A DNA stretch of 64,000 nucleotides from Thalassia testudinum (Eukaryota; Streptophyta; Magnoliopsida; Alismatales; Hydrocharitaceae), in NCBI GenBank assembly GCA_037157565.1, contig JAZHRO010000014.1, positions 100,843,501 through 100,907,500 of the forward strand, read 5' to 3'. The notes under the pieces are model-generated. The model was not told where the DNA came from and ran no database searches. It saw only the letters and a program-made list of their open reading frames with translations. Numbering within the stretch: the first letter of the stretch is position 1; every line of letters starts with the position of its first letter. Both the position numbers and the translations under genes were made by a program. Shown piece after piece: positions 22,675-32,110 of this stretch.

Positions 22675-24231
22675 TTAGGTGCATTGCATGCATTAATTTA
22701 AGTTAACATAAAAGTTGAGGGTTTGTATATAAATAACCATAATATTTTATCATTATTTTTATTCTTCTTCTACGAGCAACGGCAGCATTTCTTCCTCCAG
22801 CTGCCGCAGTGAAGAACCTAATCAAGGAGTAGCGCCAAAAGTGGATCTGGTCTCCTCGACGGGGATAAGGAAGAGAGGGAGGCTGCCATGCACAGGGAGA
22901 CACCGCCCCACTCAACCACCGTGTACTCCATTCCACCACTGTGGTCTCCAAGGCCAAGCTCCACCACACCGTGGGCCGGCGATGTGACAGCTCACCGCGC
23001 CAAGTCGGTGGACTCGTGCCAACACCGTGAGCGTGTGTCACTGGCCATGCTTCCATCACTGTGCCTCACTAGAATCAACATCACCACCTTCACCTCCTTC
23101 ACCAGCAACCACCACCGCAGCCACCGCAACTCCATGCCCTGCATTTTCATCTCCTCCGTCAGTTAAGACGTCCGGGAAGTTTCCCGGATGCCTGAAGCTT
23201 CGTCCCCACGCACAAAAGCAACCGGCCTCTCCTTCACGCCCGTGCCGCTCCGACTGCACAAGCCCGCCAGCACCCCACACCTTCCCTGCGCACCCTGCAC
23301 CACCTCTGCGCGCACCCTGCAGCGCCTCCAACCACACACGTAGCCGACGCGCCTACCAGCGTGTAGCACCATCCACGGCTCCACCGCGCGCACTCATCTC
23401 CTGCAGCACCACCATCCCCGTGCACACCCTTGCTGCGTGCACCATCCTCCACGCTCCAGCCATTAGCGCAAGCCCACCAGCTCCCTCGGCGTGCCTCACC
23501 TCCTAGAGCAGCGCCACTCCAGCCCAGACGCGCCCCTGCTATACACCTACACCAGCAAACACCCTCCAGCCGTGCGCATAGACTGCGCTGCACTTCTGCC
23601 GCACTCCCTGCAGTGTGCCGTCAATGCTTGCGGCATGCAGCCAGCAAAATGCAATAGCAGCAGCTGCGGCCGAGCTCAGTCGCGCCTACGCATGCCCGCA
23701 CGGCCTACGGCATTTCAGCAGCCATCGGACCCACCACCACCTTACCTTCGTCCGGCCACCTCGGGGCACCTCGCACTTCACCGTGACCGCCATCACGGAG
23801 CCCTCAGTCTAGAGATCCTCCTCCGAGCTTCACACCTCCGGACATTCCTTCCTCCTCGCACACTGTTTTGCTACAGTAAAAGATATATTAATCTTTACAT
23901 TTTGTGCCATTGTCAACTTTTATTATTATTTTATTAAGTTGCAATGCAAAATATATCCTTTAATTGTTCAAAATTGCCATTTCAGCATGTTCTCTTGATG
24001 CTTTCTTAATCTGAAGGCAGATTTGGCTCGATTCTCATCGAAAGTAACTGTGAACATATGTTTTTAACCGGTGCGAGTTTAAATATGTCATTGCCTCCTT
24101 GTGGACACGACCCACTCTTCTGCGAGTGGTTATTTTAATTATTGATTAGTCGATTTTTCCACCACATAGAACTACAATGACGCGTCATTTTATTTGACAA
24201 ACGACTTTAAAAGTGAAGAATTGACTCGTCA

Positions 24232-24236
24232 ATGGT
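24232..24236. repeat. E1 target-site duplication, right copy
   Basis: atggt, identical to 14534-14538. Confidence 0.92.
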
Positions 24237-25491
24237 GTAGTTTTGTTGTGGTTCAGTTAAAGTCTTGCTGGTATAGTGTAGCACATGTGGTCTTCCCTCA
24301 ACCCTTTGTCCAAGGACTGCTCCCGCTGCATAATCCGAAGCATTACACATCAGCTCAAATGGGAGTGTCCAATCTGGAGCTCGGAGAATAGGCACAGACA
24401 TCAAGGCCTCCTTCAGAGTGTGAAAGGCCTCGATACACTTTGAATCAAAATTGAAGGAAGATTCCTTTGCCAACAGGTTGTAAAGTGGCCTAGAAATTTT
24501 ACTGAAATTCTTAATAAAGTGCCTATAAAAGCCAGCATGGCCTAGAAAGGATCTAATTTATTTGACATTCGTAGGCAATGGAAGTTTGGAAATAGAATCA
24601 ACCTTGGCTTTGTCTACTTCCAAGCCCCACTTAGACACAACATGCCCAAGTACAATGCCTTTTTGTACCATGAAGTGGCTTTTCTCCCAGCTGAGGACTA
24701 AACTAGTCTCCTTACATCGCTTCAGCACATTCTTTAGGTGCAGGAGACACTGGTCGAAAGATGAGCCATAAATGGAGAAGTCATCCATAAACACTTCAAC
24801 ACACTCGTCAATCATGTTAGAGAAAATGGACATCATACACCGCTAGAAGGGTTCCGGTGCATTGCATAGTCCAAATGGCATATGCCTGAATGCAAAGGTA
24901 CCATAAGGAAACATGAAAGTTGTCTTCTTCTGGTCATCAGGGAAGATTGCAACCTGGTTGTACCCAGAATATCCATCAAGAAAGCAATAATACTTATTCC
25001 CTACCAATTTTTTTGAGAATTTGGTCAATAAAAGGCAAGGGAAAGTGATCTTTCTGGGTAGTTATGTTCAACTTGTGGTAATCAATGTAGACCCTCCATC
25101 CAATTGAGGGTCTAGTCACAACTTATTCTCCTTGGTCATTAAACTCCATAGTAAGGCCTACCTTCTTTGGCACCACATGGATAGGACTTACCCATTTACT
25201 ATTTGTAATGGGATATATGATCCCAGCGTCCAACCACTACAGAATTTACTTTTTAACCACCTCCCTCATATTGGTGTTAAGACATCTCTGCATGTCCCTA
25301 AATGGTTTGATGGAATCATCAGTATAAATGTGGTGCATGCAGAGTGTAGAGTCCGTACCCTTAATATTAGCGATGCTCTAAGCAATAGCTTCCTTGTGCC
25401 TAGACAAACATTCAATCAGGGCTCCTTCCTGTGCCTCAGATAGCACAACCAAAATGATAATGGGAAGCATATCATTGGCACCCAAGAAGAT
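24237..25491 (-). pseudogene. Reverse transcriptase and RNase H N-terminus of element L, decayed
   Basis: The minus strand starts at KYIFLGANDMLPIII, then LDAGIIYPITNSKWVSPIHV, VPKK, GWRVYIDYHKLN, DHFPLPFIDQIL, YYCFLDGYSGYNQ, MPFGLCNAP, EVFMDDFSIYG and VLGHVVS. These are the ordered Athila-clade RT motifs, with catalytic FMDD intact. From 25028 to 24237 the frame is continuous apart from a TAG near 24845 and a TAA near 24556. RNase H begins FELMCNASDYAAGAVLGQ, where the usual CDAS is CNAS, so its first catalytic Asp is lost; it continues HYTSKTLTEPQQNYT into the E1 insertion. The enzyme would make cDNA in the particle. Confidence 0.92.
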
Positions 25492-25950
25492 GTACTTGAT
25501 GTAAACATGTTTATATCACATAAACCATCTATTTTTGCTTGTTCTAAGACATATAGTTGCATTATACATTATAAATATTACATAACATGTATCATCTTGC
25601 AGTTAGGTTAGGTTGTATAAAGTTTAGGTTAATTTTCCCTTTTTGTGGTCAGGTAACAGGGCAACATTTAATCGAGGCCTAAGATTGAAGATCCAACAGT
25701 ACATATTTGATCAGGGTAACGATCGGAGTTCAACGACTCTAAGATCACCTTGATTGAACTTCCATAGCATCTAATGCACTTTGAGAAAGATCAGAAGTCA
25801 AGGGGCCAAGATGGTGTAAATCCATACATCATATGACAAATCCGACCACACGGATGGCTTCAGATCGACAATCGCAGCCGAAAGGTGCGAAAATTGATCC
25901 AATCTGACATCCGTGGCACTATCTACAACTAATAGAAGATGGACGGTCAA

Positions 25951-25972
25951 GATGGCACCACGTGGTGCCATC
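25951..25972 (+). promoter_or_regulatory. Perfect 22-bp palindrome centred on a G-box
   Basis: GAT-GGCACCACGTGGTGCC-ATC, with CACGTG in the centre, in the U3 of solo LTR B. CACGTG is the core bound by plant bZIP and bHLH factors; binding here is inferred. Confidence 0.7.
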
Positions 25973-26037
25973 CCAGCCGCCCAACGCAAGCCAAGGCCTC
26001 CCACTCCACCTATCCAAGTGAACTTCAATGCTTGATC

Positions 26038-26069
26038 TCAACCGTTGGATGAAGATCCAATAGCCGAGA
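26038..26069 (+). promoter_or_regulatory. ATCCAAC hairpin of solo LTR B
   Basis: Inverted repeat around CGTTGGAT-GAAG-ATCCAATAG with flanking CTCA/CGAG; an imperfect version of the hairpin at 37471-37502. Confidence 0.6.
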
Positions 26070-26104
26070 TTGACTAAGCACAAAAGCATCCATGCGCCTC
26101 AAAC

Positions 26105-26165
26105 GCAAGCGTAGAGCAACAGTTAAGGAGATGTGTGAGCATCAAGTGCACATTCGATTCACGGC
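26105..26165 (+). other. tRNA-like block in solo LTR B (weak)
   Basis: GCAAGCGTAGAGCAACAG (A-box-like) followed by CACATTCGATTCACGG (B-box-like). It occupies the same place as clearer tRNA-like blocks in LTRs J, N and G. On its own it would not be recognised. Confidence 0.35.
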
Positions 26166-26436
26166 ATTGTGCTCTCCTTATCGTGCTCAGGCGTAAAATC
26201 CAACCGTTTGATCGAGCGCCAATGGCACAGATCAACCGATCGGCCAGACACGCAAGATGATGCCCAATCACACGCGAGATCAGATGTGCGAGCAAGCGAC
26301 GAAGGCGCAAGCGAGATTGATTTTAAGCCTTATGATCTCGCAATCGGATGACTGACATTGCGCATACGTGGGAAAAGTGTTTTGTGCGCGGAAGGAGAGG
26401 AGGCAGGGGCGTGTGCACGTCCTTCAGCAACTTGGG

Positions 26437-26470
26437 GTCTTTAGTGATGCTTAAATCCATCACTAAAGAC
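26437..26470 (+). promoter_or_regulatory. Hairpin with perfect 13-bp arms upstream of the TATA box
   Basis: GTCTTTAGTGATG and CATCACTAAAGAC separated by 8 nt, about 55 bp before TATAAATA (26525-26532). Equivalent AGTGAC inverted repeats occur in most gypsy LTRs of the window. Confidence 0.7.
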
Positions 26471-26524
26471 CCCCCATTTCATGTTTTAAGCTAAAATGAC
26501 CTATTTGCTCATTCAAACTTCACC

Positions 26525-26532
26525 TATAAATA
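26525..26532 (+). promoter_or_regulatory. TATA box of solo LTR B
   Basis: TATAAATA in CACCTATAAATAACCC, at the expected place between the inverted repeats and the leader. Confidence 0.6.
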
Positions 26533-27224
26533 ACCCTACGAACCCCACACTTTCATGATCCCTTCCTTTCTTTTCTCACATCCTCTAAAGCTTTAAGAGC
26601 TTGTCCCAAACCTAGGATGTTCCATTAGAGTTAAAATTATAATTTAACTCTAACTACCATTTGGGAAGCGGATCCAATTGCGACGTCATCCTGCCCCATT
26701 CTCCGTCGTCCGTTGTTCTCCTTCGTCCCAGATCTCACCACCTTCATTCGGGAGCTCCGTTGTTGCGGTTCGTCCTTTAAGCAGCAGTCGAGGAGGATAA
26801 CTTCTCTCCACCTTCTTTTACTACATTCTAGTATAGATTTCCCACTTTCTAGTGTAGATTTCCTACTTTCTAGTGTAGCGAGTAGTTGTAGCAAGTAGTT
26901 GTAATGAACATTGCTCTATGGTAATGAAATCCATGTTTATTCTATCTCTATTTTCTCTTTATTTGTAATATTCTCTTTCTTTTATTATTTATTCTTTTAC
27001 TCAGATAGCTAGTTTAGATTCAATTCAATTAACTAATCTGCTTTGTGACAAATAAAATAAATGCAGTTTTTAATGAAACGTCTACCTCCTTGTGTTTGTC
27101 CCGGAATTCTTTTTGAGTTTCGATTAAATTTTATTTATTGACGATTTTTCTTGCAAATCGCACTACAACGATGGGTTTTCAAAACTAAACTTCCATTTGC
27201 ATAGATTTCCGCATCAACAGTACG

Positions 27225-27872
27225 TGAGTGTCCAGGAGGGATTTCCGCATCAATAGATGTCACCATCTCAGCTAGCAGATCTACCTTGGGTAGAGATGAT
27301 AGGGAAAGTGACTCAATAGAAACACCAAGCAACTCCTCAAATTCTAGTATATCCGCTTCACATTCCTCCAAGAGATGGGAATGCTCATTTAGCATGACAT
27401 GCATAAGGGGGTCATCACATAACATTGCAGGGGTTGTCTCTTCAATCAAGTCATCTATCACCTCAACTTGGGAACAATCCTCAAGCCTGACTTGATTATA
27501 AGCATCAAACACATTAAGCCGGATTTTCCTGTTCCCAAAGCCCATTTTTAATGCCCCAATATTGCAATTGATCGAAGCATGTGAAGTTGCAAGGAAGGAT
27601 CGGCCCAAGATGATGGAAGGCTTGGTTGGTTTGTTGGTAGGGTCTGTGTCCAAAACTAAAAAGTCAATGGGGAAGAAGTCCTCCACTCTCACGAGGACAT
27701 CTTCCAGAATTCCCTGAGGTGTCTTGAGTGATCGATCTGCAACTTGGAGGATTACCGAGCTAGGCTTCAGATTGCCTCCCCAAAGTTGTTCATACACGTA
27801 GCTTGGAATGATGTTCACCCCCGCACCCAGATCAAGTAGAGCCTCATCTATCTGTAAGTCACCAATGGCCAT
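27225..27872 (-). pseudogene. Aspartic protease region of element L
   Basis: The minus-strand open segment from 27872 contains EALLDLGAGVNIIPSYVYE (retroviral-type protease active site, DLGA in place of D-S/T-G as in related plant gypsy proteins), PSIILGRSFLATSHASINC and a linker with LEECEADILEFEELL towards RT. It would cut the gag-pol polyprotein. The frame here is open for about 215 codons, longer than neighbouring pieces, then runs into solo LTR B; the last about 30 codons of the open frame (27219-27135) are LTR sequence and not part of the gene. Confidence 0.88.
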
Positions 27873-27959
27873 CGAGATGTACGGGGCTCCTGGGTCCTTA
27901 AGTTTCGAGGGTGTACCATGTTGAACTATTGAGCTAACAGAATTAGGCAGGACAGCTTT

Positions 27960-29690
27960 TGATTGGACTTGTTTCCTAGATTACCACTTTTTCGTGCATA
28001 GGTCCTTTAGAAAGTGGGCAAAAGATGGAATCTGCCTGATAGCCTCAAGCAAAGTCAGGTTAATCTTCACTTGCTTGAAAGTCTCTATGATTTCATCCAT
28101 CTTATCTTTGGCTCCAGATAAGCCAGTAGAAGTTTTCCTAGAGGTGGATAAGCTCTTTGGAGAGGGCACTCTCGGGCTCTAGGTGGAAGGGTTGTCATGT
28201 CAGGTAAGGGTATAATGGGGGCAACATCTTCTGGTGAGGTGATTTCAAGCGGAGGAGAGTTGGGCAATTCTTCTCCGACGGGGGCAAATGTCAGTGTGGA
28301 TGGATTTTTAGAAGGTAGGACTATAGAGCACCAGGTTTGGAAATTTCTTTCCCACTCCTCAGAATAGTCACCACTTGGACATGCTCCCTAAAGACAATCC
28401 CTTTCATTTAGGATTCTCCTCAGCAACACTAGGAAGCTTCCCAGTTTCCCTCTATCTAATGGCCTCAACAAGGTGTCCTATTTGCGATTTCACTTCATGT
28501 ATAGCCTTGTCATGTGATTGGATGATGGCACTTTGACTTTCCTGCATAGTTCTCAACATTGCCTCCAATTCATCCATTTTAGAGGTCTTAGGTTAGCCAA
28601 AGATCTGAGGTTGGTTCATTTGATGGTTTTGAAAGGGTTGTGGTTTATAATTCCCTGAGTTTGAGACATTCCCTTGTCTCCATGAAAAGTTTGGGTGATT
28701 CCTCCATCCCTCATTATAAGTGTTGAAAAAAAGGTCACTACAAGATCTAGGACGAAATCCTTGAGCGGCATTCAAGTCCACCTATACAAGCTCAGGGAAT
28801 TGGAAGGCCAAATGGAAATCCATAGTGGTGTGCATATTGCCTTGGCAAATGGAGCATTCTCAAGCTTAGGATGTCGAGGTAGTAGACATGAATTGGCCTG
28901 GGCTCGACATAAGCCTTTCCATATTTTTATTCAACAATTGGATCTGGTAGACTAAATTCTGAGTGTCCCTAGCCTCATTTGCCTCCAACTTTCTTTGCAT
29001 GAGAGTAGGTTTTCTATCCAATTAGGCAGAATTCAGGTGGATAGAATTCTTACTCAAAGTATCAACTAGGTTCCAAGCTTCATCCTTAGTCTTAGACAGA
29101 AAGGTTCCTGCACAAGCACCATCCATAGTCTGCTTGTGCGAATCACTAAGTTCGGTGTAGAACCTTTCAACCAGTTGCCACTTGGGCACTTAATGATGCG
29201 GGCAAAGTCTCAAGAGGTCATTAAAGCGCTCCCACACATCATGGAAAACTTCCCCATCCTTTTGAGCAAAACTCATAATTTTCCTCCGAAAGTGATGAGT
29301 TTTGCTCATGGGGAGTACTTCTTTAGAAACTCCTTCTTCAAGGCATCCCAAGTGTTAATACGATCTAGGGTATGATACCAATACTTAACTTTGTCCTTGA
29401 GGGAGAAAGGAAAGAGGGTTCGTACTTGGGAATCTTCAGTAACGCCCTGTAGCTTCACCGTGGAATTGACCTCAGTGAATTCCTCTATATGACTATAGGG
29501 GTCTTCCCTAGTATTACCATAAAAGGAGGGCAGTAAGAATATGGTACTGCTTTTGATCTCATAGGGATTGTCCCCTTTGGTCTACGTAGTGTGGAGCCAG
29601 GGTGATTGGTCGGAATGAAGTATTCCTTAAGGCTCATTTGACCAGCCAATTCTTCCTTTGTGATTGCACCGTAAAATTACACCTGCAATT
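27960..29690 (-). pseudogene. Gag region of element L, decayed
   Basis: On the minus strand the recognisable parts are SLKEYFIPTNHPG near 29640, REDPYSHIEEF near 29500, LFPFSLKDK near 29410, YNEGWRNHPNFSWRQGN near 28720, and the conserved spacer KVKINLTLLEAIRQIPSFAHFLKDLCTKK-type end near 28060-27985 (residues KVKINLTLLEAI then FAHFLKDLCT). Gag forms the particle. Many frameshifts and stops separate the pieces. Upstream it ends near 29690 against a block I cannot assign. Confidence 0.8.
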
Positions 29691-31052
29691 GTGCCGTCTT
29701 GTGCTATTTCCTAGCATTATCAGTGCATATTAGGGTTCCATAGTCACATTTGTAAAAATACATGCATGCATGCATTTAATTGAGAGGGGAGGGGAATGAA
29801 ATAAGTGGCCTTGCAATTAACATTTTTCCTCAAGTGCATCTTTGCAAAATTCACCATATTTTTATTTTTATTTCTACTTGATTTTGAAATGCTTCCCACG
29901 GCTGCATGGATTGACTTCTTCCTCCTTGCGCCATGCTCTCCATCACCTCTGCCAGCCACATGCACACCTCTCCCTGCCAAGCCATGCATAGCCAGGGCAT
30001 GGCTGTGCATGCTCTCCTCTTCTTTAAAAAGATCACAGTTCTTCCATTGCAGCCAGCCTAATCCAATGCCAAAAAAACCCAGCAGCTTCTTCTTCTCCAG
30101 GCCACCGCCTCCTCCCCCTCTCCCTCCATACGCAGGACCTCCTCCTCAGAGGAGACACTCTGCGGGCAGGAGTCTTCACTGTGGTGCGCACCCACCACCG
30201 TGAAACCACCACCGCCCAGCTCTTCAAAGAGCCAGTGGGCGTGGTGGCCTTCGTTCCCTATTTCAAGTTCAAGCCATTGCAGCCATTGGAGCTGGAGCTT
30301 CAAGCTTTGAAGCTCTCAAGCTTCGCACAATAGCAGTAGCTCCACCGCTCATGCCGGCAGCGTGGTGGTCTTCTCTTCCCTGACTTCTTCATTTCCAGCA
30401 CTTCCGCCATTGCCGCAGGCTTCAAGGTCTGAAGCTCCGCGGTAGTAGCAGCAGCAGGTGTGCAAGCCACTGCACTCCCGCACGTAGGCCACCGCACATG
30501 CCTGCATGCGCCCTTGCCTCCCTCTCCGAGTGCTTTGTCGCGAACTTCTCCGCACCTACAACCAGCCGGCGCAACCCTTCCTCACGCACGCTAGCCCACG
30601 CATGCCAGCCGCAAGCCTCCAGCACTCACAGCACCTGCAGCAGGCGGTTGCGCGGCTCGCCCGACCGTTGTAGCCACTGTTCATGCGTTTCTGCAGAACA
30701 CTGTGGATACAGTGGGGTGACCGGTGAGTTTCTCACTTAATCGGTCACCCGACGCGTCGCAACCGGCCGTAGCCTGCGCGCACGTCTCAACCCGCATCGC
30801 CTGCACCTGCTTGCGTACGTCTGCGTGCGCTTGCCTCTCCCAGCGCCTGCCTTCACTTGCTCCCTTCGCCCACGTACACCTCTCCACGCAGCACTGTGCG
30901 CTGTGGTCTTCTCTCCGTGCCCATCGCCCTCCAGCGCGTGCTTCTCTGCGTGCATACGAGCCTGCGTGCGAGCTTGAATCACCAGACGATGCTCCACAGC
31001 TGCAGATGTCTTAACCCACGCGTCTTCACTCCAGCAGGAAGCGTGCGGCAGC

Positions 31053-31514
31053 TCTCTCTCTCTCTCTCTCTCACACACTGCACCCTCTCCCTATCTCTTT
31101 ACCGACACTCACACACATACACTCACGCTTTCATACACACACACACACCTATACACTATTATATACATATATATATATATATATATACGTATACATATAT
31201 ATATTAATATATATACATATATTTATATACATATATATATATATACATATATATATATACTTATATTTATACATATAGTAGTGCCTATATACTTATGTAT
31301 TAGTATACATACATACATATATATATACCTATATACTTATATATATACATATATCTATACATATATTAGTACTTATATAACTATGTATTAGTCCATATAC
31401 ATACATATATATATATATACACACATCTATATACTTATATATATATATATATATACATATATATACAAATATACATACATATATATACATATATATATCT
31501 ATAACTATATATAT

Positions 31515-31547
<33 letters not shown>

Positions 31548-31845
31548 CACTTATCTACATATATCTATATATACATATATTACTATATACATACACATAT
31601 ATATATACATCTATATAGTATCATATACATACATATACATATAAATATATACATATATATATATATAGATCTATACATATATCTATCTATACATATACTT
31701 ACATATATATTTACATACCTTTATATATATACACATATATATATACATATATAACTACATATATATACCTATATATTTATAACCATATATATATACATAT
31801 AGATATATTTACATATATACATATATATATATAGTTTCACATTAT
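31053..31845. repeat. Compound microsatellite: (CT)n, (CA)n, then TA/TATACA-rich repeat
   Basis: CT run at about 31052-31073, CA-rich stretch to 31150, then roughly 690 bp of TATA/TACATA units. Frames encoding Tyr-Ile repeats here are artefacts. Confidence 0.9.
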
Positions 31846-31852
31846 TTACCAT

Positions 31853-31905
31853 ACGTGGTATCGCGGGAATATCTGCACCAGTTGCTGATATTCCCCGATA
31901 CACGT
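31853..31905. other. Inverted repeat (19-bp stem with two bulges, 13-nt loop)
   Basis: Left arm ACGTGGTATCGCGGGAATAT and right arm GATATTCCCCGATACACGT pair along their length except for two unpaired bases on the left arm; loop TGCACCAGTTGCT. Confidence 0.75.
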
Positions 31906-32110
31906 GTACAAAAAGTATGGTCACACACATCTTCCGCCATCCACCTTACACTCCACGCGGCACCTCATCCTGTCGGTTGCGTCTTTCTAGACGACGACTG
32001 ACTCAACACCGTGCTACACTCCATCTTTGCCTCCACCCCCACCCCTTTATACATATATAGTATATACATATATATCCATACTATATTTACTTTATATCTA
32101 TTTCTCTTGC

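Larger units (their letters stand above)
14539..24231 (+). mobile_element. Non-autonomous Athila-like LTR retrotransposon E1 (complete, 9693 bp)
   Basis: Complete plus-strand element: 5' LTR 14539-16279, primer-binding site 16282, internal region of about 4.5 kb, polypurine tract 20749-20760, 3' LTR 20765-24231, all between perfect 5-bp duplications atggt. The internal region has a long acidic frame and two short frames but no gag, protease, RT or integrase, so it depends on enzymes from elsewhere. The 5' leader, 3' region and the first 200 bp of the LTR resemble element L or P. The LTRs differ at several sites (for example 6 or so in 70 bases near 16130 and 24070), so the insertion is not recent. 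The 3' LTR holds a solo LTR (S). Confidence 0.93.
20765..24231 (+). repeat. E1 3' LTR, expanded by a nested solo LTR
   Basis: Starts TGATTAGGCC and ends GACTCGTCA. Without the S insertion (20969-22674) and one target duplication it is about 1756 bp, close to the 1741-bp 5' LTR. The LTR sequence resumes at 22675 in the middle of AATTAGGTGC, which is uninterrupted in the 5' LTR near 14728. Confidence 0.92.
25497..27219 (+). mobile_element. Solo LTR B (gypsy type, 1723 bp)
   Basis: Starts TGATGTAAACATGTTTATAT and ends CGCATCAACA. Flanks gtact (25492-25496) and gtacg (27220-27224) match 4/5. It splits the polyprotein gene of L between protease and RT: minus-strand CCTGGACAC|TCACGTAC on the right and AAGTACATCTTC on the left rejoin as the conserved HLKY-FLG linker. 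It contains a G-box palindrome, an ATCCAAC hairpin, a tRNA-like block, an AGTGATG hairpin and a TATA box. It belongs to the same family as solo LTR N. Confidence 0.88.
29700..32110. other. Unassigned block: GC-rich leader-like part plus long AT repeat
   Basis: Between the gag of L and the leader of L lies about 2.4 kb unlike either. From 29880 to 31050 it is GC-rich with many overlapping Cys/Pro/His-rich frames on both strands, in the style of the E1 LTR leader (14840-15890). Then come (CT)n, (CA)n and a long TA-rich repeat, a hairpin at 31853-31905 and a pyrimidine tract ending CTCTTGCAGG at about 32113. A solo LTR or other insertion is likely, but I cannot find a convincing target duplication. 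Confidence 0.5.

Noticed and set aside
26437..26470. AGTGATG inverted repeat as a MITE or DNA transposon end
   Set aside because: No target duplication outside the arms and the same place is occupied in sister LTRs, so it is part of the LTR.
27205..27255. Direct repeat GATTTCCGCATCAA at both sides of the right end of solo LTR B as the target duplication
   Set aside because: The LTR end CAACA with gtacg restores the HLKY reading of the L gene and matches gtact on the left; the longer repeat has no partner at the left end.
29805..31207. Several Cys/Ala/Pro-rich frames
   Set aside because: They overlap each other on both strands, have no domain and lie next to a microsatellite; compositional artefacts.
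31329..31550. Frame encoding Tyr-Ile repeats
   Set aside because: A translation of the TA-rich microsatellite.
31150..31845. CRISPR-like array
   Set aside because: No repeat-spacer pattern; a simple-sequence repeat in plant DNA.
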